DNA from: Anaerolineae bacterium
Lineage (GTDB): Bacteria > Chloroflexota > Anaerolineae > Aggregatilineales > Aggregatilineaceae
DNA: 64,000 bases
Reading direction: 5' to 3'
NCBI GenBank assembly: GCA_018432315.1
Contig: JAHDLB010000019.1
Coordinates: 117,709-181,708 of the forward strand
Shown here: positions 55,067 to 63,775 of the stretch, one piece after another
Layout of the letters: each line of letters opens with the position of its first letter
Numbering within the stretch: position 1 is the stretch's first letter
Program-made: the position numbers and the translations under genes
Notes under the pieces: model-generated
What the model saw: the letters and a program-made list of their open reading frames with translations, nothing else
The model's database searches: none
Told to the model about the DNA's origin: nothing

Positions 55067-56257
55067 ATGGATGTCACACTGCACGACACAACTCCAGAGT
55101 ATGACAGTCCGTTAGGGGGTAATCTACCAGCCGCGGAAACCGAAGACGAGCTGAGGCTGGAGGTTGCAACCCAGTGGCAGCTCATGTGGTGGAAATTCCG
55201 CAAGCATAAACTCGCGATGTTCAGCGCGGGCATCATCATCCTCTATTACCTGGTCGCCATCTTCGCGGAGTTTTTCGCCCCCTGGGAACGCACGCAATAC
55301 ATCGCCGATTACGTCTACGCCCCGCCCCAGCCGATTCACTTCTTCGCCGACGGCAAACTGGACCTGCACGTCAAGGCGCTGAAATTCGAACGCGATCCGC
55401 AGTCGTTCAAAAAGATCTGGGAAATCGACGAGGAAAACAAAATCGACGTTGGTTTCTTTGTCAAAGGTGCGGATTACAAGGTCGGCCTGCACTGGCTGCC
55501 CATTCCGTATATCAACGACCTGTACTTCACAACCGACCGGCACTTCTTTGGCGCGAAAGACCCCACCCAGCCTATGTACCTGATGGGCGCGGACAAATCG
55601 GGCCGCGACGTGCTGAGCCGCCTGATCTACAGCACGCGCATCTCATTGAGTGTCGGGTTGGTCGGCGTTGTCATCAGCCTGATTCTGGGTATCGTGCTGG
55701 GGGGCCTGTCCGGGTTGATAGGCGGCTGGGTCGATAACGTCGTCCAACGCATGATCGAGATCGTGATGTCCGTGCCCGACCTGCCGATCATGCTGGCGAT
55801 TGCGGCGTCCGTCCCGCTCGATTGGTCCGTCGAGCGGGTGTACTTCATCATCACCATTCTGATCGCGTTGCGCAGTTGGACCGGTTTGGCCCGCGTGGTA
55901 CGGTCCAAGTTTTTGTCGCTGCGCGAGGATGACTTCATCCTGGCAGCCCGGCTCGATGGCACGCCGCAAAGACGGCTCATCTTCCGGCACATGCTGCCCA
56001 GCTTTTACAGCCACATCATCGCCTCGTTGACGCTGGCGCTGCCCGGCATGATTTTAGGGGAAACGGCCTTGAGCTTTCTGGGGCTGGGGCTGCGTCCGCC
56101 AGCCGTCAGTTGGGGCGTCATGTTGCAGGAAACGCAAAGAGTCGCCGTCCTGGCGCTTTATCCCTGGTTGCTGTGGCCCGCCGTGGCGGTCATCATCATT
56201 GTGCTGGCCTTCAACTTCCTGGGCGATGGCTTGCGTGATGCGGCAGATCCGTACTAG
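55067..56257 (+). CDS. ABC transporter permease, OppC/DppC-like
   Basis: A 396-residue inner-membrane permease. The N-terminal cytoplasmic part ends in WKFRKHKLAMFSAGIIILYY. After the first helix comes an unusually long extracytoplasmic insert (about residues 85-190), seen in OppC proteins of Chloroflexi- and Thermotoga-type sugar systems. The core has ADKSGRDVLSRLIYSTRISLSVG, the EAA loop AARLDGTPQRRLIFRHMLPS and LSFLGLGLRPPAVSWG. The ATG at 55067 is nine bases from GGAG; the GTG at 55058 is a weaker choice. Confidence 0.88.
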   Translation: MDVTLHDTTPEYDSPLGGNLPAAETEDELRLEVATQWQLMWWKFRKHKLAMFSAGIIILYYLVAIFAEFFAPWERTQYIADYVYAPPQPIHFFADGKLDLHVKALKFERDPQSFKKIWEIDEENKIDVGFFVKGADYKVGLHWLPIPYINDLYFTTDRHFFGAKDPTQPMYLMGADKSGRDVLSRLIYSTRISLSVGLVGVVISLILGIVLGGLSGLIGGWVDNVVQRMIEIVMSVPDLPIMLAIAASVPLDWSVERVYFIITILIALRSWTGLARVVRSKFLSLREDDFILAARLDGTPQRRLIFRHMLPSFYSHIIASLTLALPGMILGETALSFLGLGLRPPAVSWGVMLQETQRVAVLALYPWLLWPAVAVIIIVLAFNFLGDGLRDAADPY

Positions 56258-56271
56258 AAACGAGATACGAC

Positions 56272-57315
56272 ATGGCCGATCCTTTACTCGAAGTATCCGA
56301 GCTGAAAATACACTTCTTCACCGACGAAGGGATTGTCAAAGCGGTCGATGGCGTCGACCTGACGATCGAACGGGGCAAAACCCTGTGCCTGGTGGGCGAA
56401 AGTGGCTGTGGCAAAAGCGTGACGAGCCGGGCCTTCATCCAGATCATCCGCAAACCCGGCAAGATCGTCTCGGGCGAAATGCTGCTGCACCGCAAACGGG
56501 ACGATGGTACAGAGGAGATCCTCGATCTGGCAAAACTCGATCCCAAAGGCCAGCTAATCCGCGATATCCGGGGCAGCGAGATCGCGATGATCTTCCAGGA
56601 GCCGATGACCTCGCTCAGCCTGATGCACACCATCGGCGCTCAGATCACGGAAATGGTGCTGTTGCACACCGATGCGACCAAACAAGAGGCCAGGGACCGG
56701 GGCATCGAAATGCTGCAGCGGGTCGGCATCCCCAGGCCGGAACGCCTGATCGACGAGTATCCCTTCCGCCTGAGCGGCGGGATGCGCCAGCGCGCCATGA
56801 TCGCTATGGCCCTGTCGTGCAACCCGAAATTGCTCATCGCCGACGAGCCCACCACGGCGCTGGACGTCACGACCCAGGCGCAGATTCTGGACCTGATGCT
56901 GGAGCTTCAGAGCGATTATGGGATGGCGCTGCTGTTCATCACGCACGACCTCGGCATCGTGGCCGAGATCGCGGATGACGTAGCCGTGATGTACCTGGGG
57001 CGCATCGTCGAGCGCAGCGATGTCGACACGATCTTCAACGAGCCCAAACATCCCTATACACAGGCCCTTCTCCGCTCGATTCCGAAGATTGCGATGCGGC
57101 GCGATGACCTGGAGCCAATTATAGGGATGGTGCCAAGCCCCTTTCGGCGGCCAACCGGGTGCCACTTCCATCCACGGTGTGCGCAGCGCTTCGATCTGTG
57201 CAGGCAGATCGAACCGGTCAATACGCACGTGGGCGAGAACCACGAGGTGCGCTGCCTGCTCTACGAAGAGGTTTCTGCCAATGCGCTAGATTCAAAGGCT
57301 GTCTCTCATGGGTGA
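56272..57315 (+). CDS. ABC transporter ATPase, OppD/DppD-like
   Basis: A 347-residue ATP-binding subunit. Walker A GESGCGKS (43-49 region), Q-loop in MIFQEPMTSLSLMHT, signature LSGGMRQRAMIAMAL, Walker B LLIADEPTTALD and the H-loop in FITHDLG. The C-terminal oligopeptide-type extension contains GCHFHPRCAQRFDLC, whose cysteines in OppD-family proteins can hold an iron-sulfur cluster. It drives the OppB/OppC-like channel together with the OppF-like partner, whose gene it overlaps by eight bases. Confidence 0.92.
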   Translation: MADPLLEVSELKIHFFTDEGIVKAVDGVDLTIERGKTLCLVGESGCGKSVTSRAFIQIIRKPGKIVSGEMLLHRKRDDGTEEILDLAKLDPKGQLIRDIRGSEIAMIFQEPMTSLSLMHTIGAQITEMVLLHTDATKQEARDRGIEMLQRVGIPRPERLIDEYPFRLSGGMRQRAMIAMALSCNPKLLIADEPTTALDVTTQAQILDLMLELQSDYGMALLFITHDLGIVAEIADDVAVMYLGRIVERSDVDTIFNEPKHPYTQALLRSIPKIAMRRDDLEPIIGMVPSPFRRPTGCHFHPRCAQRFDLCRQIEPVNTHVGENHEVRCLLYEEVSANALDSKAVSHG

Positions 57316-58456
57316 ACAACGCGCCAAAACCAACAAGAACAGCGAGCGTTCGCGCGCGCTCGAAAGTGCGCACAACCTGGTGGAAATACACGGGTTGAAG
57401 ATGCACTTCCCGATCTCCGAAGGGTTGTTTTCGCGCGTGGTGGGCTACACCAAGGCTGTCGACGATGTGCATTTCGATATCCGGGCCGGCGAGACACTCG
57501 GCCTGGTGGGAGAAAGCGGGTGTGGCAAGACGACGGTGGGGCGGTGTATCGTGCGCGCCTACCAACCCACGGCAGGGAAAATTCTGTATAACAACGCCAT
57601 CGATCCGGGCGATGAGCCCCTGCAACAGGCGTTCACCGGGCATAACATGAAGCCGGCACACACCGCCGGTTCAAACGGTGTCGTTGATCTGGCGGCGCTC
57701 AGTTCGCGGGAATTGAACCCCTACCGCCACGAAATACGGATGATCTTTCAGGACCCGTATTCGTCGCTCAACCCCCGCATGACCGTTTTCGAGAACATCA
57801 CCGAAGCGCTGAAAAATCGCGGAGGGCACTCGCGCCACGACATGAAAGAACGCGCGGGCTATCTGCTCAAGCGCGTGGGGCTCCGGCCCGAATACATGGT
57901 GCGCTACCCTCACGCGTTTAGCGGCGGCGAGCGCCAGCGCGTGGGTATCGCGCGGGCGTTGGTCACCAATCCTCGCCTGATCGTGGCGGATGAAGCGGTA
58001 TCTGCCCTGGACGTATCGGTGCGCGCGCAAATCCTCAACTTGATGGAAGAGCTGCAAGCCGACTTCAAGCTGACTTACCTCTTCATCTCGCACGACCTGA
58101 GCGTGATTCGCCACATCTGCGATCGCGTGATTGTGATGTACGTGGGTAAGGTAGTGGAGATCGCCGAAGGGCTCGACATTTACACCGCCCCCAAACATCC
58201 CTACACCGAAGCGTTGATGTCCGCCGTGCCGATCTCCAATCCCCGGCAGCGCAAACGCAGCGAACGCATTCGGCTGCAAGGTGAGGTGGCGGACCCCTCC
58301 AACCCGCCGCCCGGCTGTTATTTCCATCCGCGCTGCCGCTACGCCGAGGACCGCTGCAAAACCGAAACCCCGCTGCTCCGGGATTTCGGCAACGGTCATT
58401 TCGCGGCGTGCCACTTCGCGGAGGAGCTAGAGCTGCGGGGCGCCGTGATGGACTGA
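57308..58456 (+). CDS. ABC transporter ATPase, OppF/DppF-like
   Basis: A 382-residue ATP-binding subunit completing the transporter. Walker A GESGCGKTTVGR, Q-loop MIFQDPYSSLNPRMT, signature FSGGERQRVGIARALV, Walker B LIVADEAVSALDVS and the H-loop FISHDLS are present. A roughly 35-residue insert between Walker A and Q-loop (including NMKPAHTAGSNGV) is longer than in OppF of Escherichia coli. Cysteines in GCYFHPRCRYAEDRC again suggest a cluster site. Note DEAVSALD instead of DEPTSALD, a common variant. Confidence 0.92.
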   Translation: MGEQRAKTNKNSERSRALESAHNLVEIHGLKMHFPISEGLFSRVVGYTKAVDDVHFDIRAGETLGLVGESGCGKTTVGRCIVRAYQPTAGKILYNNAIDPGDEPLQQAFTGHNMKPAHTAGSNGVVDLAALSSRELNPYRHEIRMIFQDPYSSLNPRMTVFENITEALKNRGGHSRHDMKERAGYLLKRVGLRPEYMVRYPHAFSGGERQRVGIARALVTNPRLIVADEAVSALDVSVRAQILNLMEELQADFKLTYLFISHDLSVIRHICDRVIVMYVGKVVEIAEGLDIYTAPKHPYTEALMSAVPISNPRQRKRSERIRLQGEVADPSNPPPGCYFHPRCRYAEDRCKTETPLLRDFGNGHFAACHFAEELELRGAVMD

Positions 58457-58479
58457 GGACGCGCGCGGCGCGCGTCTTG

Positions 58480-59709
58480 TCAACCGAGCAGCGCCTGATA
58501 GGTCAGCGCCTTGACCGCCGCAAACACCGGGTAAATCCAGAAGGGATCGAGCTGGTAGCATACCGTGCCGACCAGCTCGTAATGCGGATCGACCCAGAGC
58601 AGCGTGCCAGAGCCGCCGTCTTTCCAGTATTCCCCCTTCGCGCAGGGCGTCCCCGCCAGACCGGGGTCCATCAGCGTGTGAACGCCCAGACCATGCCCAT
58701 AGCCATAGATGGGCCGCGCGCCGGGGAAACCGTAGGGGATCAGCGCGGGCGGCAGGTGGTTGATCGTCATCAAATCGACTGTGCTGGGGGCAAGAATACG
58801 CGTTCCGTTGAGCATGCCCCGGTTGAGCAGCATCTGGCCGAGCTTCTGCAGGTCCGGCGCGGTCGAGACGAGGCCGTAACCCCCCGGCGTCCACGCGTTG
58901 GGCGGTATGCGCCCATCCGGTACGTAGTGAATGCTTCGGTCGGGCGCTTCGATCATCCTCAGGCCCTTATCCTCCGCCGTGGTATAGAATGCGCTGAATC
59001 GATCGAGCTGTGCCTGGGAGACGACGTAACTCGTATCCACCATCCCCAACGGTTCGAGGACGTGGGCCTTCAGGAAGTCGGCGTATCGCTCGCCGGAGAC
59101 GATCTCGACCAGGCGAGCCAGCACTTCGTAGGACGCGCCATAACGCCACAGGGTATTCGGCTGGGCAACCAGCGGCACCTGCGCGATTCCTTCGACCACG
59201 TCCGCCAGCGGCGAAATCGTCTTTCTGAGGCCCTCGATCATCGCGCGCATCGTGGCTTCGGGCGGCTCTGTGGCGCCTCCAAAGCCCGACGCGATTCCCC
59301 CGCTGTGAGTCAGGAGCTGCCGGATGGTAAGCGGGTGCTGCTGGTCTACCAGGCGCGGCTTGTCCCCATCCATCCCGGCATACACAGGGGTCGACTTGAA
59401 CGCGGGGATGACGTCCGCGACAGGCTGATCCAACACGAATTCGCCACGCTCGTAACAGATCATCACTGCCACAGCCGTGATCACTTTGGTGACAGACCAC
59501 AGCCGCACCAGTGTATCGAGCTGCATGGGTTGGCGGGTCGCCAGATTGGCGAAACCGTATCCCTTCGCGTGGAAGATGTGGCCGGAGCGTGACAGTGCGA
59601 CTACCACACCCGCCAGTTTGCCATCGTCAACGTAACGCTGAAGGGCGCGATCCAGATACGCCAGCCGATCGGTCGCAACCCCCACGTTCTCAGGCGGCAC
59701 TGTTTGCAT
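58480..59709 (-). CDS. Serine hydrolase of the class C beta-lactamase family
   Basis: A 409-residue penicillin-binding-protein-like hydrolase or esterase, apparently cytoplasmic (no signal peptide). The SxxK motif is LWSVTKVI (Ser72, Lys75). The second motif is YGASYEV (YxS, where beta-lactamases have YxN), and the KTG box is replaced by GGSGT near the C-terminus. LLTHSGGIASGFGG and EPLGMVDTSYVVS are family blocks. It may cleave an ester, for example acetyl or feruloyl groups of plant glycans, fitting the xylan locus beside it. It converges on the end of the Opp operon, 23 bases away. Confidence 0.85.
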   Translation of the reverse strand: MQTVPPENVGVATDRLAYLDRALQRYVDDGKLAGVVVALSRSGHIFHAKGYGFANLATRQPMQLDTLVRLWSVTKVITAVAVMICYERGEFVLDQPVADVIPAFKSTPVYAGMDGDKPRLVDQQHPLTIRQLLTHSGGIASGFGGATEPPEATMRAMIEGLRKTISPLADVVEGIAQVPLVAQPNTLWRYGASYEVLARLVEIVSGERYADFLKAHVLEPLGMVDTSYVVSQAQLDRFSAFYTTAEDKGLRMIEAPDRSIHYVPDGRIPPNAWTPGGYGLVSTAPDLQKLGQMLLNRGMLNGTRILAPSTVDLMTINHLPPALIPYGFPGARPIYGYGHGLGVHTLMDPGLAGTPCAKGEYWKDGGSGTLLWVDPHYELVGTVCYQLDPFWIYPVFAAVKALTYQALLG

Positions 59710-59880
59710 GATTGACTCTACCTTTCATCGCCACCCCCAACCAGACACACACGTCGATCGTAACCCGGTGCCCGCACGCGCACCAGATAGCCTCGGTCAC
59801 AGTCGGATCACTCACGACCTCTCGCGCCCGCCGCGCAGCCACCGAGCGCGTGCGGCGTTCGTGACAGACCCATCGACGAC

Positions 59881-59939
59881 AAAGACCTCTTTTCGAGCGG
59901 TAGTTGGCACCTTCCGTCTACTCAGAGGTCTTTTTCTTT
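59881..59939. terminator. Long-loop inverted repeat, possible terminator
   Basis: AAAGACCTCT (59881-59890) pairs perfectly with AGAGGTCTTT (59924-59933), with a T-rich run after it on the plus strand. The loop is 33 bases. It lies in the 296-base gap between the leftward sugar-binding protein (ending at 60006) and the serine hydrolase. It could end the leftward transcript even though the stronger T-run is on the other strand. No gene lies in 59710-60005. Confidence 0.45.
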
Positions 59940-60005
59940 CTTGCCGCAGCCACCCGTCACGAAATCGGGATGACCCGGAGTGGCATCCGCCACGCTTGCC
60001 GGACG

Positions 60006-61325
60006 TTACTTGACCGCCAGCCGCTCGACCAATGCCATGAAGTCTTCAGCAGCCTGCTCAACCGAGGACACGCCATACGCGACCTGCTGGCCGATCAGTT
60101 CGAGCTCGTTCACGAACTCCTGGTCGTTCGGCAGGTTCGGGCCTTGCGGAACCACGCGACCGGCCTCGGCGATTGCATTGTAGAGATTGTAAACCGCGGC
60201 GTCAAGCGGGGTGGCGCTATCGGCGATGGCGGCACGCACGACCGGCGAGGAAGGCACACCACGATTCGTCTCGAGAATCGCGCCCGCCTCGGGGCTGGTC
60301 ACGAAGAAGTTGATGAACAGCGCCGCCGCTTCTTTGTTTTCGCTGGCCTTGTTGATCGCCAGGTACTGGCTCATCTGGATGGCGTAGGCCGGTTCGCCGC
60401 CCTGCGGAAGGGTGGTCATGTCCAGCTCGTCGGTCATGGCCGCCTGATAGGCCGCGATCTGGTTGCTCCAGATCAACCCGATAGCCGCCTTGCCCGCCAC
60501 CAGCGCCGAGCTGTCCGGCCCGTCTTCGGTGTAGGTGTAGGTGGTGTCAGCGTCGGGGATCAGCCCCTCGTCGCGCATATCCGCCCACAGTTGGAACCAT
60601 TCCTGGGCGGACTCAACTGTCGCGTAGGATGTGCCGCCGTCGTCCAGAGTCCAGATCGGGGTCCCCTTCTGAGTGAAGAAAAAGCTGATGAAGTTCGCCG
60701 TGTTGGTGCTGTTGTCCACGAAGGGCCAGACACCATCGGGAAGGGCTTCCTTCAGCTCTCGACCGTAGTCCACGAACTCTTCCCAGGTCATGTTGAATTC
60801 GGGAAGATCGACGCCCGCCGCCTCGATCATCGTCTTGTTGTAGGCCAGGACGAGCGTGTTGGTGCCGAGGCTGATCGCGTACAGGTTGCCGTCGGCGTCG
60901 CTCGCGGGGGTAAACGCAGCCTGGTCGAATGTCTCGGGGGTGTCGATCAGGAGCTGTTCGCCCAGGTAGTCGTTGAGCGGTTCGAGGTACTGCGTGTAGT
61001 CGGGCCAGTTGCCACCGAACTGGATGATGTCGGGGGCGTCATTGGCCGCCAGTTGCGTGTCCAGAATCTGGAAGTGATCGCCCGCGCCGCCGTTGGGCTC
61101 GCCGATCACTTTGATGTCGGGATACGCCTCCTGGAACAGCTCGATCACCTGAAGCGTCCTCGCGGCGCGATCGTCGTTGCCCCACCAGGCCATACGAAGC
61201 TCGGCAGGCTCGCCCGTGTACTCGGGGAGTCCGCCGTCACCGGTCTGTGCCGCGATCGGCTGGGCGAACGCGCCAAGCATCACCGCGAGCAAGGCTATGA
61301 TCGTGATTGCGCTAATTTTCCTCAT
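60006..61325 (-). CDS. Sugar ABC transporter solute-binding protein (UgpB/MalE type)
   Basis: A 439-residue exported family-1 binding protein. Signal peptide RKISAITIIALLAVMLGAF, cut near QPIAAQ, then ELRMAWWGNDDRAARTLQVI, FQEAYPDIKVIGEP, DAPDIIQFGGNWPDY, LYAISLGTNTLVLAYN and MTWEEFVDYGRELKEAL, all typical. The sugar is unknown. The ATG at 61325 has AGGAG upstream and starts the signal peptide; a frame to 61394 is not needed. Third gene of a leftward transporter operon, after the two permeases, an order opposite to the galactan operon. Confidence 0.88.
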   Translation of the reverse strand: MRKISAITIIALLAVMLGAFAQPIAAQTGDGGLPEYTGEPAELRMAWWGNDDRAARTLQVIELFQEAYPDIKVIGEPNGGAGDHFQILDTQLAANDAPDIIQFGGNWPDYTQYLEPLNDYLGEQLLIDTPETFDQAAFTPASDADGNLYAISLGTNTLVLAYNKTMIEAAGVDLPEFNMTWEEFVDYGRELKEALPDGVWPFVDNSTNTANFISFFFTQKGTPIWTLDDGGTSYATVESAQEWFQLWADMRDEGLIPDADTTYTYTEDGPDSSALVAGKAAIGLIWSNQIAAYQAAMTDELDMTTLPQGGEPAYAIQMSQYLAINKASENKEAAALFINFFVTSPEAGAILETNRGVPSSPVVRAAIADSATPLDAAVYNLYNAIAEAGRVVPQGPNLPNDQEFVNELELIGQQVAYGVSSVEQAAEDFMALVERLAVK

Positions 61326-61422
61326 TTTTGAATTCTCCTGTTTCTGTTTAACAGTCTCAGCGGGCAAATTCGAAAACACGTCCCCTGTCGTCATTTCATA
61401 TATATTTTCTCCTGTTATGGCG

Positions 61423-62268
61423 CTAACCCTTCAGGCCCGTGGTCGAGATACCCTGCACGAAGTACTTCTGTAGCGTGAAGAACAGAATAAAGGCGGGAAT
61501 GATCGAGAGCGTGCCCATCGCCAGCGCGCCGCCCCAGTTGGATACTGCGCCCGCGTCGCCGACGAACGTGCGCAGCGCCCGCGATACGGTGAAAGTATCT
61601 GGCCGGGTGAGGTACAGCAGGTGGTTGAAAAAGTCGTCCCACGTCCACAGGAACGTGAACAGCGCCGTCGTCACCATGGCCGGAAAGGCGAGCGGTACGA
61701 TGATGCGCAGAAACACGCCGAGTTTCCCGCACCCGTCGATGATCGCCGCCTCCTCGACCTCTACAGGCAGGCCGCGGATGAACTGCACGAGCAGAAACAC
61801 GAAGAAGGCATCCGTCGCGAGGAATTTCGGCACGACGATCGGGAGGATCGATCCCACCCACCCGAAAGTGTTGAACATGATATAGCGCGGCACCAGCGTG
61901 ACGTGCCCCGGCAGCATGAGCGTTACCATCATCACCGCGAACCAAAAGCCCCTGCCCGCGAATTTGAGCCGCGCGAACGCGTAAGCCGCCATGGTGCAGG
62001 AGATCACGTTCCCGATGATGGCTAACGCGCAAATGATGAGCGAGTTTGCGAAGAACTTCCCGAAGGTCGTGCCCGCGTAGCCCTTCCACCCGGTGATGTA
62101 GTTCTCGGTGGTCACGGCTTTTGGTATGAGCCCCGGGTCGCTGAAGATCATATTGTTGGGCTTGAACGAGCTGACAATCATCCAGACGATGGGGTAGATC
62201 ATCAACAGCCCCAGGGCGATGATGAACACATGGGTCAACGTATGGCGGACAAGCGTACCGGTTTTCAT
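61423..62268 (-). CDS. Sugar ABC transporter permease, MalG/UgpE-like
   Basis: A 281-residue six-helix permease. It begins KTGTLVRHTLTHVFIIALG and has IYPIVWMIVSSFKPN, EEAAIIDGCGKLGVFLRIIVPLAFP (EAA loop) and a C-terminal LQKYFVQGISTTGLKG, the usual MalG ending. The ATG at 62268 follows the stop of the upstream permease with one base between (TAA-C-ATG). It pairs with that MalF-like subunit. No ATPase gene is present. Confidence 0.9.
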   Translation of the reverse strand: MKTGTLVRHTLTHVFIIALGLLMIYPIVWMIVSSFKPNNMIFSDPGLIPKAVTTENYITGWKGYAGTTFGKFFANSLIICALAIIGNVISCTMAAYAFARLKFAGRGFWFAVMMVTLMLPGHVTLVPRYIMFNTFGWVGSILPIVVPKFLATDAFFVFLLVQFIRGLPVEVEEAAIIDGCGKLGVFLRIIVPLAFPAMVTTALFTFLWTWDDFFNHLLYLTRPDTFTVSRALRTFVGDAGAVSNWGGALAMGTLSIIPAFILFFTLQKYFVQGISTTGLKG

Positions 62269-62269
62269 G

Positions 62270-63238
62270 TTATTCCCCGACCCCATAAGACACCCACCAC
62301 CTGGATGAAAGGAAGATAATCGCCGTGATCCCCCCGATAATCAGCAGCAGCACCCACGCCATAGCCGACGCATACCCCATCTCGTGGTATGTCCAGCCCT
62401 GAATGTACAGGTGGAGGGTATAGAACAATGTGGAGTTGAGCACGCCTCCCCTGCCGCCGCCGATGATGTACGCCTGGGTGAACGCCTGAAACGCGTATAT
62501 CACCTGCATGATCAGGTTGAACAGAATCACCGGCGAGAGCAAAGGGATGGTGATGGAGAAAAACTGCCGCACCCTGTTCGCGCCGTCCACAGCCGCCGCC
62601 TCGTAGTACTCCTGCGGGATTTGCTTCAGCCCCGCGAGGAAGATGATCATGGACGAGCCGAATTGCCACACCGTCAGCAAGATGAGCGTCCAGAGCGAAT
62701 ACTCGGGGTTGGTGATCCAACTGGGGAGGTCGGTGAAACCGAGGGTTCCCAGCGCGCCGTTCACCAGGCCGTCTTTCTCGAACAACTTTCGCCACAGCAC
62801 CGCGATAGCCACCGAGCCGCCGAGGAGCGTGGGGATGTAGTACACGGTGCGATAAAACGACACGCCCCGCAGTTTCTGATTCATCAACACCGCCACGCCG
62901 AGGGCGACGATCAGCTTCAGCGGCACCGACACGAACACATAGGTAAACGTCACGGACAGCGACTTTTTGTAGTACGGGTCCACGCGCATGACCTCGCCCG
63001 TGGTCGAGACGAACTGGGACTCCCCGACGAGCGACCCGAACATCTTCCGGTAATTGTCTAGCCCGATCCACTGGGTCGAATCGGGTTTTGTGAAGTCATA
63101 ATCCGTGAAACTGAGCCCAAGCGAATAGGCCATTGGGTAAAGCGTGAGTACGAAGAACCCCAGGAGCCACGGCGCGAGGAACATATAGGCGACGGTGTTG
63201 CGCCGGAAAAACTTGGCAATACCGGACATGTCGCGCAC
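62270..63238 (-). CDS. Sugar ABC transporter permease, MalF/UgpA-like
   Basis: A 322-residue permease with six helices: NTVAYMFLAPWLLGFFVLTLYPMAYSL region, LNQKLRG-type loop, YYIPTLLGGSVAIAVLW, and EAA loop EYYEAAAVDGANRVRQFFSITIPLL. It is shorter than the galactan MalF-like protein and lacks the large extracytoplasmic domain. The GTG at 63238 lies seven bases after AAGGAAG and is preferred; the ATG at 63229 is the alternative. A frame running to 63364 has no support. First gene of the leftward operon. Confidence 0.88.
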   Translation of the reverse strand: MRDMSGIAKFFRRNTVAYMFLAPWLLGFFVLTLYPMAYSLGLSFTDYDFTKPDSTQWIGLDNYRKMFGSLVGESQFVSTTGEVMRVDPYYKKSLSVTFTYVFVSVPLKLIVALGVAVLMNQKLRGVSFYRTVYYIPTLLGGSVAIAVLWRKLFEKDGLVNGALGTLGFTDLPSWITNPEYSLWTLILLTVWQFGSSMIIFLAGLKQIPQEYYEAAAVDGANRVRQFFSITIPLLSPVILFNLIMQVIYAFQAFTQAYIIGGGRGGVLNSTLFYTLHLYIQGWTYHEMGYASAMAWVLLLIIGGITAIIFLSSRWWVSYGVGE

Positions 63239-63400
63239 AAAAAGACTTCCTTTACTTTTGTTTTTCAAGTAGCTAAAAGCCGTCAGTTTGGCCGCGCCCC
63301 GGCTGTACCTGTTAGCAGAAGAACGATTTGGCGATGGGCCTGAGACGCAGCCGGTTCGCGTCACGTCCGATCTTTTTGCCGGGCCAATAGCCCATATTTC

Positions 63401-63414
63401 CGTGACTGATTACA
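63401..63414. promoter_or_regulatory. Operator-like motif, copy 1
   Basis: CGTGACTGATTACA lies just downstream of the leftward -10 box, at the expected start site. It matches copy 2 in 12 of 14 bases. GTGAC/GTTAC half-sites make an imperfect palindrome, as in LacI-family operators. Confidence 0.55.
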
Positions 63415-63420
63415 CCCTAT

Positions 63421-63447
63421 ATTATAAGAGGTTTCCCGCAGTGTCAA
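63421..63447 (-). promoter_or_regulatory. Leftward promoter of the transporter operon
   Basis: On the minus strand a perfect TTGACA (63447-63442), 15 bases and a perfect TATAAT (63426-63421). The spacer is short, but both boxes match consensus exactly. Confidence 0.65.
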
Positions 63448-63467
63448 GCAAGATAAACTGAAGACTA

Positions 63468-63496
63468 TCGACATTTTTCCAGAATCATGATATAGT
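63468..63496 (+). promoter_or_regulatory. Rightward promoter of the mini-LacI gene
   Basis: TCGACA (63468-63473), 17 bases and TATAGT (63491-63496), followed at once by the second operator-like motif. Confidence 0.55.
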
Positions 63497-63499
63497 TTT

Positions 63500-63513
63500 C
63501 GTGACTGGTTACG
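63500..63513. promoter_or_regulatory. Operator-like motif, copy 2
   Basis: CGTGACTGGTTACG lies just downstream of the rightward -10 box, in the same orientation as copy 1 and 99 bases from it. The two copies could be bridged by a repressor to shut both promoters. Confidence 0.55.
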
Positions 63514-63583
63514 GATCGTCGGGAACGCCCAATCCGAAGAGTTCGGCCTTCAGGAACAGGCCGGATCGCACCGGAGCGAAAGC

Positions 63584-63775
63584 ATGCCCAGGCCCAAAGA
63601 CAAACGGCCCACCATCCGGGACGTAGCGCGCGAGGCGGGGGTGTCCTACGGCACCGTCTCGCGCGTGCTCAACAGCCATCTGGAGGTCGTGCCCGCCACC
63701 CGCCTGACGGTCGGGCACCTCATCGAGTCGGACCACCGCCAGAGCGCCATGCCGCCCGAAAAGGAGCCGCGATGA
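63584..63775 (+). CDS. LacI-type DNA-binding head only (63 residues)
   Basis: The complete open frame encodes only the LacI helix-turn-helix (TIRDVAREAGVSYGTVSRVL) and a hinge-like stretch (VVPATRLTVGHLIESDHRQS) before a stop. A normal LacI protein is about 340 residues, so the whole effector domain is missing. Downstream DNA does not encode that domain; the next gene, a Gfo/Idh oxidoreductase, begins inside this stop codon (ATGA). Either it is a truncated remnant or a small stand-alone DNA-binding protein. Its preserved frame, a promoter with operator-like motifs and translational coupling argue that it may still be used. The start region lacks a strong ribosome site. Confidence 0.6.
   Translation: MPRPKDKRPTIRDVAREAGVSYGTVSRVLNSHLEVVPATRLTVGHLIESDHRQSAMPPEKEPR

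Larger units (their letters stand above)
63239..63583. other. Divergent regulatory region, 345 bases
   Basis: No gene. It holds two divergent promoters, each with one copy of a 14-base motif at the expected transcription start. The left part (63240-63400) is the leader of the leftward transporter and shows only weak repeats. Confidence 0.6.

Noticed and set aside
58408..59592. 394-codon frame antisense to the serine hydrolase
   Set aside because: Arg/His-rich shadow of the hydrolase.
59904..61331. 475-codon frame antisense to the sugar-binding protein
   Set aside because: Shadow of the minus-strand binding protein.
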